Source: Sodiomyces alkalinus F11
Lineage: Eukaryota > Ascomycota > Sordariomycetes > Glomerellales > Plectosphaerellaceae
DNA length: 64,000 nucleotides
Assembly: GCF_003711515.1 (NCBI RefSeq)
Contig: NW_021167096.1
Location: 186,001-250,000, forward strand
Reading direction: 5' to 3'
Shown: positions 24,479 to 36,610 of the stretch, piece after piece
Layout: every line of letters starts with the position of its first letter
How positions within the stretch are numbered: the stretch's first letter is position 1
Made by a program: the position numbers and the translations under genes
The notes under the pieces: generated by a model
Database searches by the model: none
What the model was told of the DNA's origin: nothing
The model's input: the letters and a program-made list of their open reading frames with translations, nothing else

Positions 24479-25663
24479 TTAATGAGGAGGGATTCCGCTC
24501 CTACCAGGGGTGATCCTTAAAACGTAAGCGAACGCTAAGAAGAACCAAGGCCGTAAGGCATCATAATATACTAAGTCATCTTCGTCGTCATTATTAGCTA
24601 GCCAGTCTAGGAACTCTTTAACGAAAATAATTACTATACAGGTTATATATTGACCTGCTACTGGGTATAGTACCCAGATAAGGCCGATAGTTAACATAGA
24701 TGCATAGATACCGGTAACAGGCTTAAGCCAAACCAGCCACGGCAAAGCGGCCTTATTGCCAAGACCAAGCCTTAAGTCTTCGATTACTAGGAATATATAG
24801 TGCAGATAGGATATAAGCGGAGTGGCCCATAGAACGCTGAGTCTATGCTCAGCCAGCAGAAAGATCCCTACTGCCAGGAATGCAGATTAGAGGACCAGAC
24901 ATATCCAAAAGAAGGACGACGAGTTATACTCTCTTGGCCACGCACGCCTTCTAGTAAAGAGAATACCGATAATCTATAAAAATATTAGATAATCTTATCT
25001 TCTTAGAAGTATAAAATTAATATATACCAGGGTAGAGCAGATCGATACCACGGAGATAGTCGACCAAACATCTACTATAATAAGTGCAAGGACTCTATGC
25101 TCGCTTTACTTCGCGAGGAGAAACAGACTTATAAATAAGAGCCTAATAAATCCTAAGCCGCAGCCCAAGAAGATAAGGCTCTAGGTCTGAGCGCGGTCCG
25201 GTGACTCCGGTATATATAACTTACCGCGGAGTTTCGCCCAGCAGTAAACGCATTAAAAGATCACCACGGCCGTATTCGTAACGGATACGTCGATAATATA
25301 GTGTTTCTCGATCTGCGGATTTATATTCGCGAGTTACCGGTGAGTGTAGCCTGTCCAGGTAGGCAGTAAGGTAACTAAAGTGGATAGCAAATAATACGTA
25401 AAAAGGCTGTGCAACCAGGGGAAACAGGCCACCGCAAGACTATATATAGAACTTTTAAGTAATAGAGATCTATATAAAGCTGAGATAGTCTTAGTGGTGA
25501 ATATTGACTTTGATGCTCCGAGGTGAATGTCTGTCCCGAAGCAAGGACAGGCACCCTCGCTGGAGGGCGTGTTCACGCCCCTCTTACTGGGAGCTCCTGA
25601 GTGATGAGTCCTTGATTCCTGGATAACCCCTACCCCCCTCTTTCTTCCCGCCTTTCCTCCCAC
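24479..25663 (-). pseudogene. Multi-pass membrane protein gene B, RIP-dead
   Basis: One minus-strand frame runs from ATG at 25663 to TAA at 24479, about 395 codons, with all internal stops TAA/TAG (for example after GYTHR near 25334 and after VVIF). The N-terminal ~70 residues are basic and polar. The rest contains about eight hydrophobic segments, including VYCWAKLRGK-adjacent helices, RLLFISLFLLAK, VLALIIVDVWSTISVV, a segment near 24880 and, at the end, WLKPVTGIYASMLTIGLIWV, ITCIVIIFVKEFLDWLANNDDEDD and RPWFFLAFAYVL. This looks like an integral membrane protein with an acidic loop before the last span. I do not recognise the family. The terminal TAA may itself be a mutated Gln. A part around 25430-25560 recurs at 57835-57995. 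Confidence 0.6.
25430..25562. repeat. Repeat R2, copy 1 (partner at 57835-57995)
   Basis: Within the N-terminal region of gene B, phrases such as ACTTTTAAGTAATAGAGATC, GAGATAGTCTTAG and GAAGCAAGGAC match 57835-57995 in the same orientation. The other copy carries an extra ~40 bases. Copy 2 lies directly beside gene A copy 2, so the two gene remnants are fused there. Confidence 0.5.
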
Positions 25664-25699
25664 CCTCCCACCCTCGTATATACACCTTGCTTAGATTAC

Positions 25700-28600
25700 G
25701 AGAATTCCGTGTGTTTAGGTAGGTACGTTATAAGTGGAGCACAGGGGCCAGGAGGCCACGGGCCGCGGTGCATTAACCAGAGACTAGGCTCTAGGTTCGT
25801 CTACTATAGATACGAGGAGTGTAAGGGTTAATAGATAGTTATCCACTAGTTACTCGAACTAAAGACGGCACTAGGGGTATAATAAGAGTATACTCTATAT
25901 CTATCTCGCTAGATATATTAAGATTCGGATAGCGTAGAGGCGTAATATATTAGGTATATACCGAGCCTAGAAGTCCGCCTATAACCTGCTAGGGTTAACC
26001 GGTAGACTACGGGCACCCTTTAGCTAAGGTTCTATCTACGGACTACGACGACGGAGGAGAAATATTCCTTATAAGCTATTTATATTCCTCCGGTGGTATC
26101 TAAGACTCCGAGTTAATATATTAGGAGTTAGAGGGTTAGATTTAAGGCTTACTCTTATCTGCAGAGATTATAATTTAGGAAAATCCTTATTAGCTAATTT
26201 TGGCCTTAGGTATTATAATAGCACGTAATAGGACCCAGATAGTCAGGCCCGGGGGTAAGGCTAAAGAGGGAGGGGCAGGCTTATTAGTAACTGGTTAGAG
26301 AGTTAAGCCTTTATTCTATCCTCGCTCTGGTTATACGCAAGATTCTCTATTCGAACTAGGATTAGCAACTGACGATAACACCCTTGTATAACCCCTTGTT
26401 TCTATTTTATAATAGCCTTAGTACTACCTATACAGAGTAATAAAAGAGTGATTCAGGGAATCTTAGAACACGCGTAGTATATCCGACTTCATAAATATAG
26501 TGCTCGCGGCGCGCCCTTACATAAATAAGCCATTACCACTAACTAAGAAAGCTGATCTGTTATCTCCGAAAGGGCGTATATCCTACACTCTATATAACGG
26601 ATATTTTATGTAAGTGTATTTAGTAAGGTGATAAAAGATCTTCTATAAAGTCCTTTATATAAGGTATAGGATATATAGATATCACTATCGCAGTTTTACC
26701 CTTCGATACTCCACGGAATATAAGACGTTATAGAACTCTTATAAACAGGGGCACTAGCTTAATTCGACCAGTTCTAGCTTCACCGTAATAGAGATACCTA
26801 AATTACCTAGCTCTATTATAAGAGTCGTGGACATCGCCTCTAGGAGCTGCTTTCATTTAAGCTTTATAACTGTCCTAAGGGCCATGGCCAAGACTGCGCG
26901 GAGATTTTATCCTTTATTTATCTATATTACGATACTGCTCCGAAATACGTTTAAGGGAAGAATATACTTCGTCGGTCATATATTAAGGAACGGTAAGTTA
27001 ACTTAACACGGATTAGATAAACCCCCACGAAGATTTAAAGTACTAAGAAGGACTACTAAAGCAGGATTATCGCGGCTCCAGGGAACCTCTACTACCACTA
27101 AGGTATTTATCGCTAATACTCAGAGATCTCGTATCTTAGTTATAATAACGGCTATCCGTCTAGCTCGACCCTCCCTAATATACCGAATTCAGTCACTCTA
27201 AGCTTTATCATATCTAGGTAATCCGTAGACACCCGACGCTTATTACCAAACCTATAGCCACGAGAAACGGAATAAGTAGTATCTTAGATAGCGGACTTAT
27301 TTTATACGGCTACTAAAAGAAAAGCTAAGTTTAACTCGGGCGAGGCATAGTTAATAAAGAAGCAGAGATTATTATCTAAACGTGCTAGGGAACTCCTAGC
27401 GGAGAATATTTTAGCTAGTCCTTAGGTCTATTCTTAAAGAGGCGATAATACTCTAGCTTCTATTTACAGTTATAACCTCACCGGAGGCTCCGGAGCGACG
27501 TCTAACTATATATCGGGATTAATATCTAATTCTCCCCTACTTATAGATACGAATTCGTATAATACCGGAGTAGAACTCTCTCTAGAGAACTCGTTATTCG
27601 GCGGCCCTTTCTATTCTCCGAGGCTAATTATACACACAGGCTATAGGCAAGGTTTCACTCCCTACTCGCTACAGAGTTACTCGGATTCATATATATAGTA
27701 TAAAGCTGCTTAGGAAACCGATAAATAGGATTTTAGCATCGACTTTTAGGCTTTTATAGGGGATAATTTCTTCCCTTATAAATAATACTAGTTCTTATAA
27801 TTCTCTCCCTCGTTTTAAAGGACCCTCGGCACGTATAAGAATAGTGATTAAGATATAGTAGCTGCTTTTAAACGATTCCCACTAATATTCTTTATTCTAG
27901 TCTCTAGCCCTAAGCTCTCTAGGTCTACAGTTAATCTTACTAGACTATTAACTTCGTAGTAATAGAGACTTTGGCTTAAGTATCTTATATAAACCGTGGA
28001 TAATAGTGGGTTAAAAAAGTAGTACGAGACTTATTATATATTAGTAGGCAGCCTTAGGCTGTTTGATAGGTTAGTAGTTAGGGGGCGGCGGGGGAGGATA
28101 TCCGAAAGTCTTATAATAATAATATAAAAGGAATAAGATAGCTTTAGCAGAACTATAACGTGAATAGACTAGGCCTCTTATAGCCGTACTCCGAGTTATA
28201 AATCCTTGGAAGCTATGATAAGAGACGGAGGGTTATTCTTATACCTTCTGAAAAATACTATTAGCAGGCTAAGGTTAGGCTATCTTATAGAAACTAGTAT
28301 AAGCCTGTTACGAACTAAGCATATCGTGTCTAGTCTAACTTACTCCGTCTAAAAGGTACTAACCTCCTAAAGAACTCTAATTAGAAGGTATAGCACGAGG
28401 GAGGGTAGATATATATACTATATAATAACATAGTAAAGGTAAACGGTAGCTTACAGGGACTAATTAATTCTTAGTAGAACTAAGATAGGATAATACTCTA
28501 GTTACCGGTATTAGTATATAAATCGGTCTAGCTATCGGTTATAGGCTCCTTTAGAGGAAGGCTATTCTTATACTTAATAGTCGACTAATTAAGTAAGTAT

Positions 28601-29660
28601 AGGCGGCTAAGGTAAAGCTTAAAAAACACTAGCTTATTACTCGACTAATAGAAGCTAAAGCATATTTACCCGTATTTAGAGGACTAGCAAACTAGATTTC
28701 CTATTACGATAACGAATACGACGACTTTAACGAGGATAACGGGGACAAAGGCGAAGATTAAATATAATATCAGTGCCCGTATCTAGTATACCGATAGAGA
28801 AAGGGTTTTAATAGTTAGCTTGGCTTTTTACGATACTTTATAATATATACCTCTCTTCGGCTTACTTCTTATATCCGACTACTAATACTCGAAGCAGACG
28901 TAGAGTGCTTCGAGTTATACGTCTACTACTAAGAGTCGTTCATAAGACTTCGACCGTACGTTAAGGCATAAATACAGAGTCTGGGAACGCCACCGGAGCA
29001 CAGAGAAGGACTTTTATAAGAAGGAGAGATACTCGTAGCTACGCGGGAGGGCAGCCGACTCTCTATAACGGATACTCTGCAGTAAGAGAGATACACTAAG
29101 AAGAGCGGTGACTATAGCGATTTCTTATAGTAAGAGATACGCGCTAAGATAAGAGTTAACCATAGGATTTCTCACAGGTCTTAACGCGGGATAGCTAAAT
29201 AAGGAAATTTTCTTGCTCGCCCTTCCTATATTAGTGGCGATCTTGAGTCGAAGTAGCTAAGTAACCAGGTATAGTGAATATAAGGAGGGCGAGTAGAATA
29301 ATTTCCTAATCTGGCCGTTTAGTATATATTAGCGCTATTAACTTCCTAATATATTGCTGTGATATGTATTTTAAGGGGGTTATTATCCTGACTCATATAC
29401 GAGTAACTAATAGCTTCTATTTTCTATCGTGATCCATGACCAAAGGTCGGAAAGCAGGCATGTCAAAGACTTATAGACGGGAAATAAGCATATAGTTCGC
29501 TGGATCTCCAAGTCCAAAGCTTTAATATTGGTTCCGACAGGGGGTGGAGGAAGTATTATAGATTATAGGGGTTATAGCGTTCTTTTAAGCACCTCCTAGT
29601 ATACCGGTACGGGTATAACTATAGAGAATCAATAAGTATCTACCGCGAGATGTAATAGAG
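25700..29660. other. Long RIP-mutated stretch, no assigned gene
   Basis: Nearly 4 kb of TA-rich DNA. Two plus-strand segments look formerly coding. About 27340-27660 reads KKQRLLSKRARELLAEN then a Ser/Asn-rich region, TF-like in character. About 28880-29150 has basic/acidic helices. Neither has a motif that I can name. I see no reverse transcriptase, transposase or tRNA here. Confidence 0.3.
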
Positions 29661-29689
29661 GCCCTTATACCGGTTGTTGTGTATCTGCC

Positions 29690-29795
29690 CCTATGTTTTT
29701 TCCTGCCGCTGCTGCCTCCCCTCGATTTTTCCTGCCGCTGCTGCCTCTCCTTGATTTTTCCCGTCGCTGCCCCTCGATTTTGCCTGTTATCTCTG
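29690..29795. repeat. Tandem repeat, ~30-bp units (TTTTTCCTGCCGCTGCTGCC)
   Basis: The phrase CGATTTTTCCTGCCGCTGCTGCCTC occurs twice almost exactly, followed by two shorter variants (TTGATTTTTCCCGTCGCTG and CTCGATTTTGCCTG). The local ORF at 29693-29878 is generated by this repeat. Confidence 0.7.
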
Positions 29796-30179
29796 CTCCA
29801 CCGTTTCTCTCCTGCGTCTACGCTCTAGCCTCGTGTCTATCTATACCCCTATTCCTTCTCGCTAACCCTGTAAAATAGGAGACTCCGGAACACGTAAACG
29901 CCGACGCCTTAAAGTAACTCGAAAACTCGATACGGAGTTACATAAAGCCGACGCCCGAGAAGACCTAGATATATTTATTAATAAGCCTACTGTTTTTAGT
30001 CCGAGACGCCCCGAAGTTAAGAAGTAAATAGTGCTCCGTACGGCCGAATTACTATATTCTAGCCACTATTAGGGACTTCGCCTAGGTACCGTGATTAGTA
30101 TCTCCCGGGGTTATAGTAAAACCAGGATAGGAAGCCTAGAGTAGCACGTAGTAAAGTTATTAATGAAGGAAAGGATTAA

Positions 30180-32690
30180 TCGCCTAAATAAAGGCTGCCC
30201 GCTTAATATAAATAGCTGGCTTAGCTACTATAAATACCTTTAAGCAAAACCGGACCTTCTCGTGCTCTTAAGCTTAGGTATTAGCTTACCTGTAATTTTG
30301 CTATTATCTATCGTTAACCGATTACAGAATTTATATAGGTATACGTATCTAAAGAGCGCCCCGAGCTTATTCTACGACTTATCGAGATTACTAAGCGCTA
30401 TTAGCCGAAAGAAGGGTAAGCTAATAGTTACTAAGATCAGGGGTTAGTCCCTTCTAAGCTCTTACCTACCGTAAACCCGCCCGATTATAACCTCTAGATA
30501 CTTATACTATAATATCAGGACCCCCCTTAGTGCTATCTTACCTATTAGTAACTCTGCCGACGAAATATCCGAGTCGGAATAACCTTACCCAGAATAGCGT
30601 AAAATAATAAGTAGAACTGCCTCGTGAATAGCCTTATAGGGATACACTAACGGATATACTTAAGCGCTAAGACTATCTGCTCCGATAAAGATAACTTGTT
30701 AGACACTAGTTCCCCTAAACCAGGCTACCTAGCTAAATTCACTAGAGTCTACCTTTTTAGCCCGTGATACGTCGTAGCCTTACCGGACTCCTCTATCCTA
30801 TACGATAGCGTATACTTAGCTATTTAACTCTAAACTAGCCGAACTATCGTTCTCGCCCACCCTCTCCCCCGCTAAGGAGCAAAGTATCTACTAACCAGAA
30901 GAGTACGGCATAAGTCTGGTCGCGCGTTAATGCATAATAGCGCCGCAGGGTGTTTATCCTATTACTATTTCTACTAGCGATTCCCACGACTACCTCTTGT
31001 ATTTATTCCGGCCACTATCGCTATCTGCCGCTAGTAGTAGCCGATTAGTCGACCCCGGGGCTATCGCTATAAATAGTCTCCCTGCTACTTCTAGTCCGGC
31101 GTATACGGCTCGGATATCCGAACCGTTAACCTTTGCAATTCCTATAACCCTCTCTATCCTAAATCTAATAACGCCTATTCGAGCTAACGAGTCGATATAG
31201 TTTAATAAGCGAAAACATAAATTCGTCCAACCAGAACAATCTTTAATTTCCTAGGATCTACTCCAGCAAAGATATTATAGACAAAGACCCTAGCTCTAGC
31301 TCATAACGTAGCGGAGGGTTCCGGACACGGCTAAGTCGATTATGTTTACCTTAAAGGGGAATATCGACGGCCTAAAGGACCTGTTTAGCCGAGGACTAGC
31401 ATCTCCTTAGGACGTGAGCAATTCTCGAGGGTTTAGCTTAATAAGAGTAGGTTTCACTACTCTTACTTAAATAAGCTATGGAATAACGCTAAGGATTTAG
31501 TGGGCGCTCTATAGTGGGATATACTAGTATATCACTATCCAGTTTTTAGTCGATAATAGGGTACCCGTGGATAACGAGTAAGTGTAGAATTAATACTTAG
31601 TAGCGCTAATTACGTTAGTAAAGGCTAAATAACGAACCACCCCACTTTAGGTTATACGAGCACGTATTTGATTTTAGATTCCGCGGGAAATATAGTAATA
31701 CGGAGTGTAAGACTCTCGGGTGTATTAGATCCAGCCAGGGTAAGGACTGGATTAAGGAGTAGTAATTTCCTCTGCTTTACTAAATCGTCTTTAGCCTATC
31801 CTTTTATTCGCTCGTAGCCGTGCTCGAGGAGAACCCGAACACCGTCTATACCACGGACGCCCAGGGCCGTACCGCGCTCGATTAGGCTATAGCCCGAGTA
31901 TAGCTAAGCGATATAAGGCTTCTGATAAAATATAGCTCTAGCGTGGACTCTATAGATCGTAGTGGCTATAGCACGATCCTATACGTAGTCGATAGTCACG
32001 ATAACAGAGCCGTCCGTATCCTCCTCGAAGCCGGCGCGGACCCTAACCCCAAAGTGCCGGAGGGTCTATTCCGCAGCAGCCCGCTAAAGGCGGCTAGCTT
32101 TAGCGGCCGGGCCGAGATAGTCAAGCTACTCCTCCACTATAGGGCTGAAATCAACGCGTGCAATCCAGAGGGCTACCCGGCGTTGTATATAGCAGTTATC
32201 ACTCAGAACATCGACTATACGCGTATATTGCTTGAATCGGGCGCCAGCTTAGAGGACGTGGCGCACAACGGACGGACTCCGCTCACGCTAGCTATTATCC
32301 ATAACAGCCACGCGATACTAGAGCTATTAGTCGAGCATGTCACTACCGCCCACGTAGAAGGGCCCTAGGTGCTGGCCGTGATAGCCGAGCACGCGGACGT
32401 AAAGACGATGTCGATTATCGTATCGTCTCTGCCGCTAAAGCTGTCTCTTAACCCAGAAAGGTACGGCTTTACCGCTGGCCGCGAGATCCTACGGCAGCGG
32501 ACAGACTACGACGAGAGGCTAGACCACGCGTTCGAGGAGATCTTATCCTCTATTTCCACGGCTAAATAGGAGACCGCCGCCTCCTAGCCGGTAGACGGTA
32601 ACGCCTAATCCGGGCTGCTACGCCACTTCTCTACGGAGCCGTTATTTAGCGAGGAGCTAGCGGGGCAGTTATACTAAGTATGGATAGTAT
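30180..32690 (+). pseudogene. Ankyrin-repeat protein gene, RIP-decayed
   Basis: The best part is 31864-32569. One plus frame reads GRTALD-AIARV, then IRLLIKYSS, RAVRILLEAGADPNPK, AEIVKLLLHYRAEINA, YTRILLESGASLEDVA and NGRTPLTLAIIHNSHAILELLVEH, which are successive ankyrin repeats (~33 residues each) with the TPL and LL-GA motifs. A TAG at 32366 interrupts it, and the frame continues to 32567. Upstream, in another frame, SRGLASP-DVSNSRGFSLI (about 31385) and DNRVPVDNE (about 31550) fit the start of such an array. A longer N-terminal region with a hydrophobic segment (30262-30447, LGISLPVILLLSIV) and a Ser/Pro-rich stretch (30997-31200) may belong to the same gene. Ankyrin repeats mediate protein binding. 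Partner and role are unknown. Confidence 0.7.
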
Positions 32691-33329
32691 TTAGTAGCGG
32701 TAATACTCCGAGTCTTATTACCTTAGTTATTACTAAATAGCACCTACTTATACCTTTCCCGCCCCGCCCTACTATTATAAGCTAAGCTTTACCGATTCCT
32801 CCGAGTATTCTTTATAATATCGCGTTTACTTTCTTTATCGTCGCCCTAGTTTATTAATAAATAATATATTAACTAATTATCTTTGGTTACTATTAATACT
32901 TATAAGTTGGGGAGTCCGAGGTAAAGAGTAGGGTAGGCTTAGCCCTACCTAGAGTGGCCCTACCTTTATATATATATTTTAGCTCCCCGCGAACCCCTTA
33001 TATTAGCCTCTATATTACTTCCCTCGCTTTCCACCACCCCTTACCGCTTTAACCTTGCTTACTTTCCTGGCCCTCCCTTAGGTATAGTATCCCCTACTAC
33101 CCCGCTTTTATAATCAACACGCACTAGCGTATATAAATCTCTATACTAGATATCGCGCGTTATTACCTTAAAGGTTTCCTCCTATCCTCCACTATCCTAT
33201 AGGTATAGTATACCTAGTATTATATCCGACTAAGACGCCCTAACGCCGCGTGTATTCCTTATACGTTATAGTAAGTTCTATATTTAATTAAGCTTAGAAG
33301 AATAGTAATATTACGTTTATCTTCTATAT

Positions 33330-33830
33330 ACCGTGCTTTTCGATAATAAACTCCTTATAATTAGGAGAAACGACTTAGGCTAAGTCGGGCCGCTATACGG
33401 GTATTATAGATATTAAACTCACCGCGGAGGGCGCCGCGTAGGTCTCCTTAACGGCGGTAACTTTAGTCGGCGCCGGTAAACTCCTTAACCCGTCCCGTCT
33501 TGCGTATATCTTTATTAGCCTAAGAAGGAGGATAAGAATAACGTTTAAGCTGCTCCTATCGCCTTCCTTCAGCGCCGCCGAATAGAATAAGAGCGTTACT
33601 TACACCGAAGATATTACGGAGTGGAATTATAGTGATTATAAGGGGCTTATAGCGGGGGAGATCAGAATATTGAGAAAGGAGAGGGGCCTAGACCGGGAGA
33701 GGGAATAGAATATCTGGAGGGATAGGTGTAAGGGTAAAGAGTATATTATACTAAACTTTAGGCCGTTCCTAATACCGTCGTGTTCTTTTTCTTACTTATT
33801 TATTAACCTATAGATCTATATAGTAAGTTA
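33330..33830 (+). pseudogene. Unassigned decayed coding stretch
   Basis: One plus-strand frame is only rarely interrupted (TAG/TAA) for about 160 codons and reads coding-like: SGRYTGIIDIKLTAEGAA, VSLTAVTLVGAGKLL, LAYIFISLRRRIRITFKLLL, TEDITEWNYSDYKGLIAGEI, then a charged helix ILRKERGLDRERE. I cannot place it in a family. It could be the 3' part of a larger gene, since the flanks are too mutated to read. Confidence 0.35.
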
Positions 33831-34489
33831 GCGAATATCTTAATAGACTTATCTCACGAATTCGGAAGATCTAGAGACCTTATATAAACGGGGGGAAACC
33901 CGCTAATATGCTCCTTATATATTCTCTCCTCCCTAATAAATTCTACCTCTCCCTCTCCCCTTTCTATCCCTCCGTCTTTATCTAAAAGTATAGGATTTAT
34001 AGGTTATATATAGCCTTATCCTCCGCTACTTTGTAAAGCGCTGGCTCGGCTTCTTAATTAACTTCCCCCTCTAAATAATTCTGGCTCCGGGCGCGATTAT
34101 AGTTTTAAGGTACGTAAGTCTCGGACTTTATATTATTTTCTGATACCAGATTATTAATAATATAAGGCGTACTAAGCTAAGCCTTCGCGTTAAGCTAATT
34201 CGCCCCTCCTAAAAGCTATAAGAATAATAATATCGACGAATTATTATTCTATGTTAGTATAATACTCTTATTTATAAGGGAGAATAGGGAAGGATAAGCG
34301 AGAGTTATAGCTATTATAGGTCGGTTCTGTTTACTACCGCCGAAAGCTATCTCTAGTATAGGAGAAGATACTCTATTAGGATAATACTCTTATAAATATT
34401 AAAATTAGCTGCTAACTAGCCACTTTCTTACCGTTATATTACTAGGTTTAAGCAGACTAGAGGCCCGCCTGTGCGCTGCACGTGAAGTT

Positions 34490-35150
34490 CTGTTCTGGAA
34501 AATGCACTGTAAATCCATAAGCAGAATAGTTTATAGGGACAGCGTATAGTATATGCTAAAAGTTCCGTTACTCTAGGTCCGGATAAGTTAACTAGAAAAG
34601 GCAGTTCTGATTAAGTTCCGGGTAATAAGTGCCCCTTTACTCTTTTCTATCGCTTATCTCCACTCTAGCTCGCTAATATCTGTTATAATGGTTACCCGCC
34701 TGCCTACTCCTTTTGGCTCGGGCCGTCCTCCTACTTCGGCTTAGGAAGAGTTTCGCTTCGTTCTTCGAGAGCCTGAACCAAAGGCTCTTTTCCGTGTATT
34801 GGCTATCTTTCTCGGCTTTTGTCTGACCCAGCCCGTGCATGGACTCCTACTACTGTCTGATATTATTAGGTACACCCTCTAGTCGGGCTCTCTAACTGAT
34901 TCCTAAAGGGCAGCGACAAGGCTTTCCTAGACTCTTTGCTTGTTTCTCCTTTCTACCCTCGGTCTAGGTCTTATAATGTCCTTTGTTTGGCTTTTTGCTA
35001 GCTTGTATAGACTCTCCCTACGACCTAGACTATCATTGGAGTGCTCACTCGACAATACGTCAAGCAGAACTTCGTTTCACCTCTTCAGATTGCGCCACGA
35101 TGCTATATGGCAACTCGAGCACCTTTATTAGCAGTTATCTTGAGACAGAC
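34490..35150. other. Less mutated stretch with overlapping short ORFs
   Basis: CA and TG return from about 34690. A plus frame from ATG 34689 with TAG interruptions reads hydrophobic (VLAIFLGFCLTQPVHGLLLL, LFLLSTLGLGLIMSFVWLFA). Other frames are also open here, for example the ORFs at 34940, 34983 and 35041. I cannot decide which, if any, was used. The third runs into the kinase fragment. Confidence 0.3.
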
Positions 35151-35157
35151 TCAGAGG

Positions 35158-35580
35158 TGTACTGAGCAGGTTGGCCGTGGGACCTTCGGAGTTGTCTTCA
35201 AAGGCTTCAGGCAGTCCGACCGCAGACAAGTGGCGATTGAATTCGTGAGTGACCATGCATCCACAAAATTGAAAGACTCACGCTCACGATGCCCTAGGAG
35301 CTATCTAGGAACGACCCTTTGCTTAAAAATAAGCACTAAGCGTATAACCTTCTCGACAGATATAGTATAAGTCTAGAGTACCAAATGCATAATCGTCCAG
35401 GGCTAATGAGTTGCTAGAGGGCATTCCCCGCGTCTACTCCTTTGGACGACACGCCCTCCATTGGGTCTTGATCTTAGACTAATTAGGGCCTTCCCTGGAG
35501 GATTTGTTTAACCGTTATAGACGGAAGTTCACTCTTAGTACCGTTATCATAGTAGGAATGTAAATGGTGCGTGGCACGCC
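35158..35580 (+). pseudogene. Casein kinase 1-like N-lobe fragment
   Basis: The plus strand reads QVGRGTFGVVFKGFRQSDRR followed by QVAIEF, the glycine loop and beta-3 strand of a CK1-type Ser/Thr kinase. In another frame about 270 bases on it reads EGIPRVYSFGRHALHWVLIL, then LGPSLEDLFNRYRRKFTLST, the CK1 signature of the hinge and alpha-D region. The invariant beta-3 Lys (VAIK) is Glu here, which CpA-to-TpA mutation cannot explain. The frame changes between the two blocks, and after about 35580 the catalytic loop (HRD) and DFG are missing. It is therefore a truncated, dead gene. Mutation is light in this area, so loss was not by RIP alone. CK1 assignment is firm from the LGPSLEDLF motif. Confidence 0.75.
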
Positions 35581-35599
35581 GCGGCCCCGAGCTATATAA

Positions 35600-36150
35600 T
35601 CCGACTGACCTTTTCAGATATCGAGACTGGAAATGTTAACACGGCAGGTTTTGCTAAGGAAATGAGAGCCAGCCTGCGGCGGTGAGGCCAGGACACCCCT
35701 TGACAGGCCAGGGGGGGATCAGAACTGCCCGATTGCCTGGACATTGTGTCAGACACCGTCGTAACAGCAGGAACAGGAACTGCCTCGAGGGCTGCACTCT
35801 CAGCTCGGCAAGGAGAATTAGCATGGGCATGTATTTGCGTCGCGCGGGTACCTGGGTCGGGTGGTGTCGACGTGGGCAGGAGCGTACGTACCTTCTATTT
35901 TTATAGCCGGGCGAGGCAGATACAGGCAGCTATTAGACTTGGCGCAGGAGCTGGGGAATCAGCGCAATCACGCAGTTTGTCTGCCCTTGGCTAACCCTTC
36001 GGGCGCCTTGTTGCTGCCCCCTAAGTAGGTAATATCTCCTTTATTCGGTCAACATACTTCAGTTTACAGAGCGGGCCGATGTTAGAGATAGGGATGAAGA
36101 TTTACTTTCCGAGCCAGGGTCTTGGATAAGACCTGGCCTTGTTGGCGGCG
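35600..36150. other. Less mutated non-coding stretch
   Basis: Normal CA/TG content. Two overlapping ORFs (35682-35906 and 35746-35994) lack motifs and seem fortuitous. No gene is supported. Confidence 0.35.
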
Positions 36151-36166
36151 GCCATATCGATGCCGA

Positions 36167-36290
36167 ATTCGCTTAAGGGCTATGCATGCAAGTCACAGAG
36201 TAGCCCCTGGCCAACTGTTCGTTCTCGGCCGGTTGTCTTGACTATAGAGTGGAGGGCAGTTGGCTGAACTGAGCTCCCGAGTACCCCTGG
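36167..36290. repeat. Direct repeat R3, left copy
   Basis: This segment matches 39489-39620 in the same orientation. The best phrases are GGCTATGCATGCAAGTCA against GGATTATGCATACAAGTCA and TGTTCGTTCTCGGCCGGTTG against TTGTTCGTTCTCGGCCGCTTG, followed by GAGCTCCCGA against GGCTCCTGA. Differences are mostly C to T, and the right copy is more RIP-altered. The two copies bracket the kinase gene pair. Confidence 0.65.
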
Positions 36291-36610
36291 GCTGGGCTAA
36301 GGGCACCGTGACTAGTCTCTACTGGTGTGTATGCGCTCACACAGGTATATCCTGCGCAGAGCCTGAATATCCCCTCTCCAGAGCGCATAGTCCTAGAGAC
36401 GTAAGAACTCCCACCCTGTTAGCCGCTTCGATGTAATCGATACTATTATCGGAAACCGCCGAGGACGGCTTCCGTGAACCGCTATAATAGTCTATATAAG
36501 ATGGCATTAGTAGGGCAAGGGAGCAGGTATATAGTTCCTCACCCTCTACACTCTCCTCACAGTAGTATTGTTCATAAGTCTCTACCTTACCCCTTCACCT
36601 CCCAAGCATA

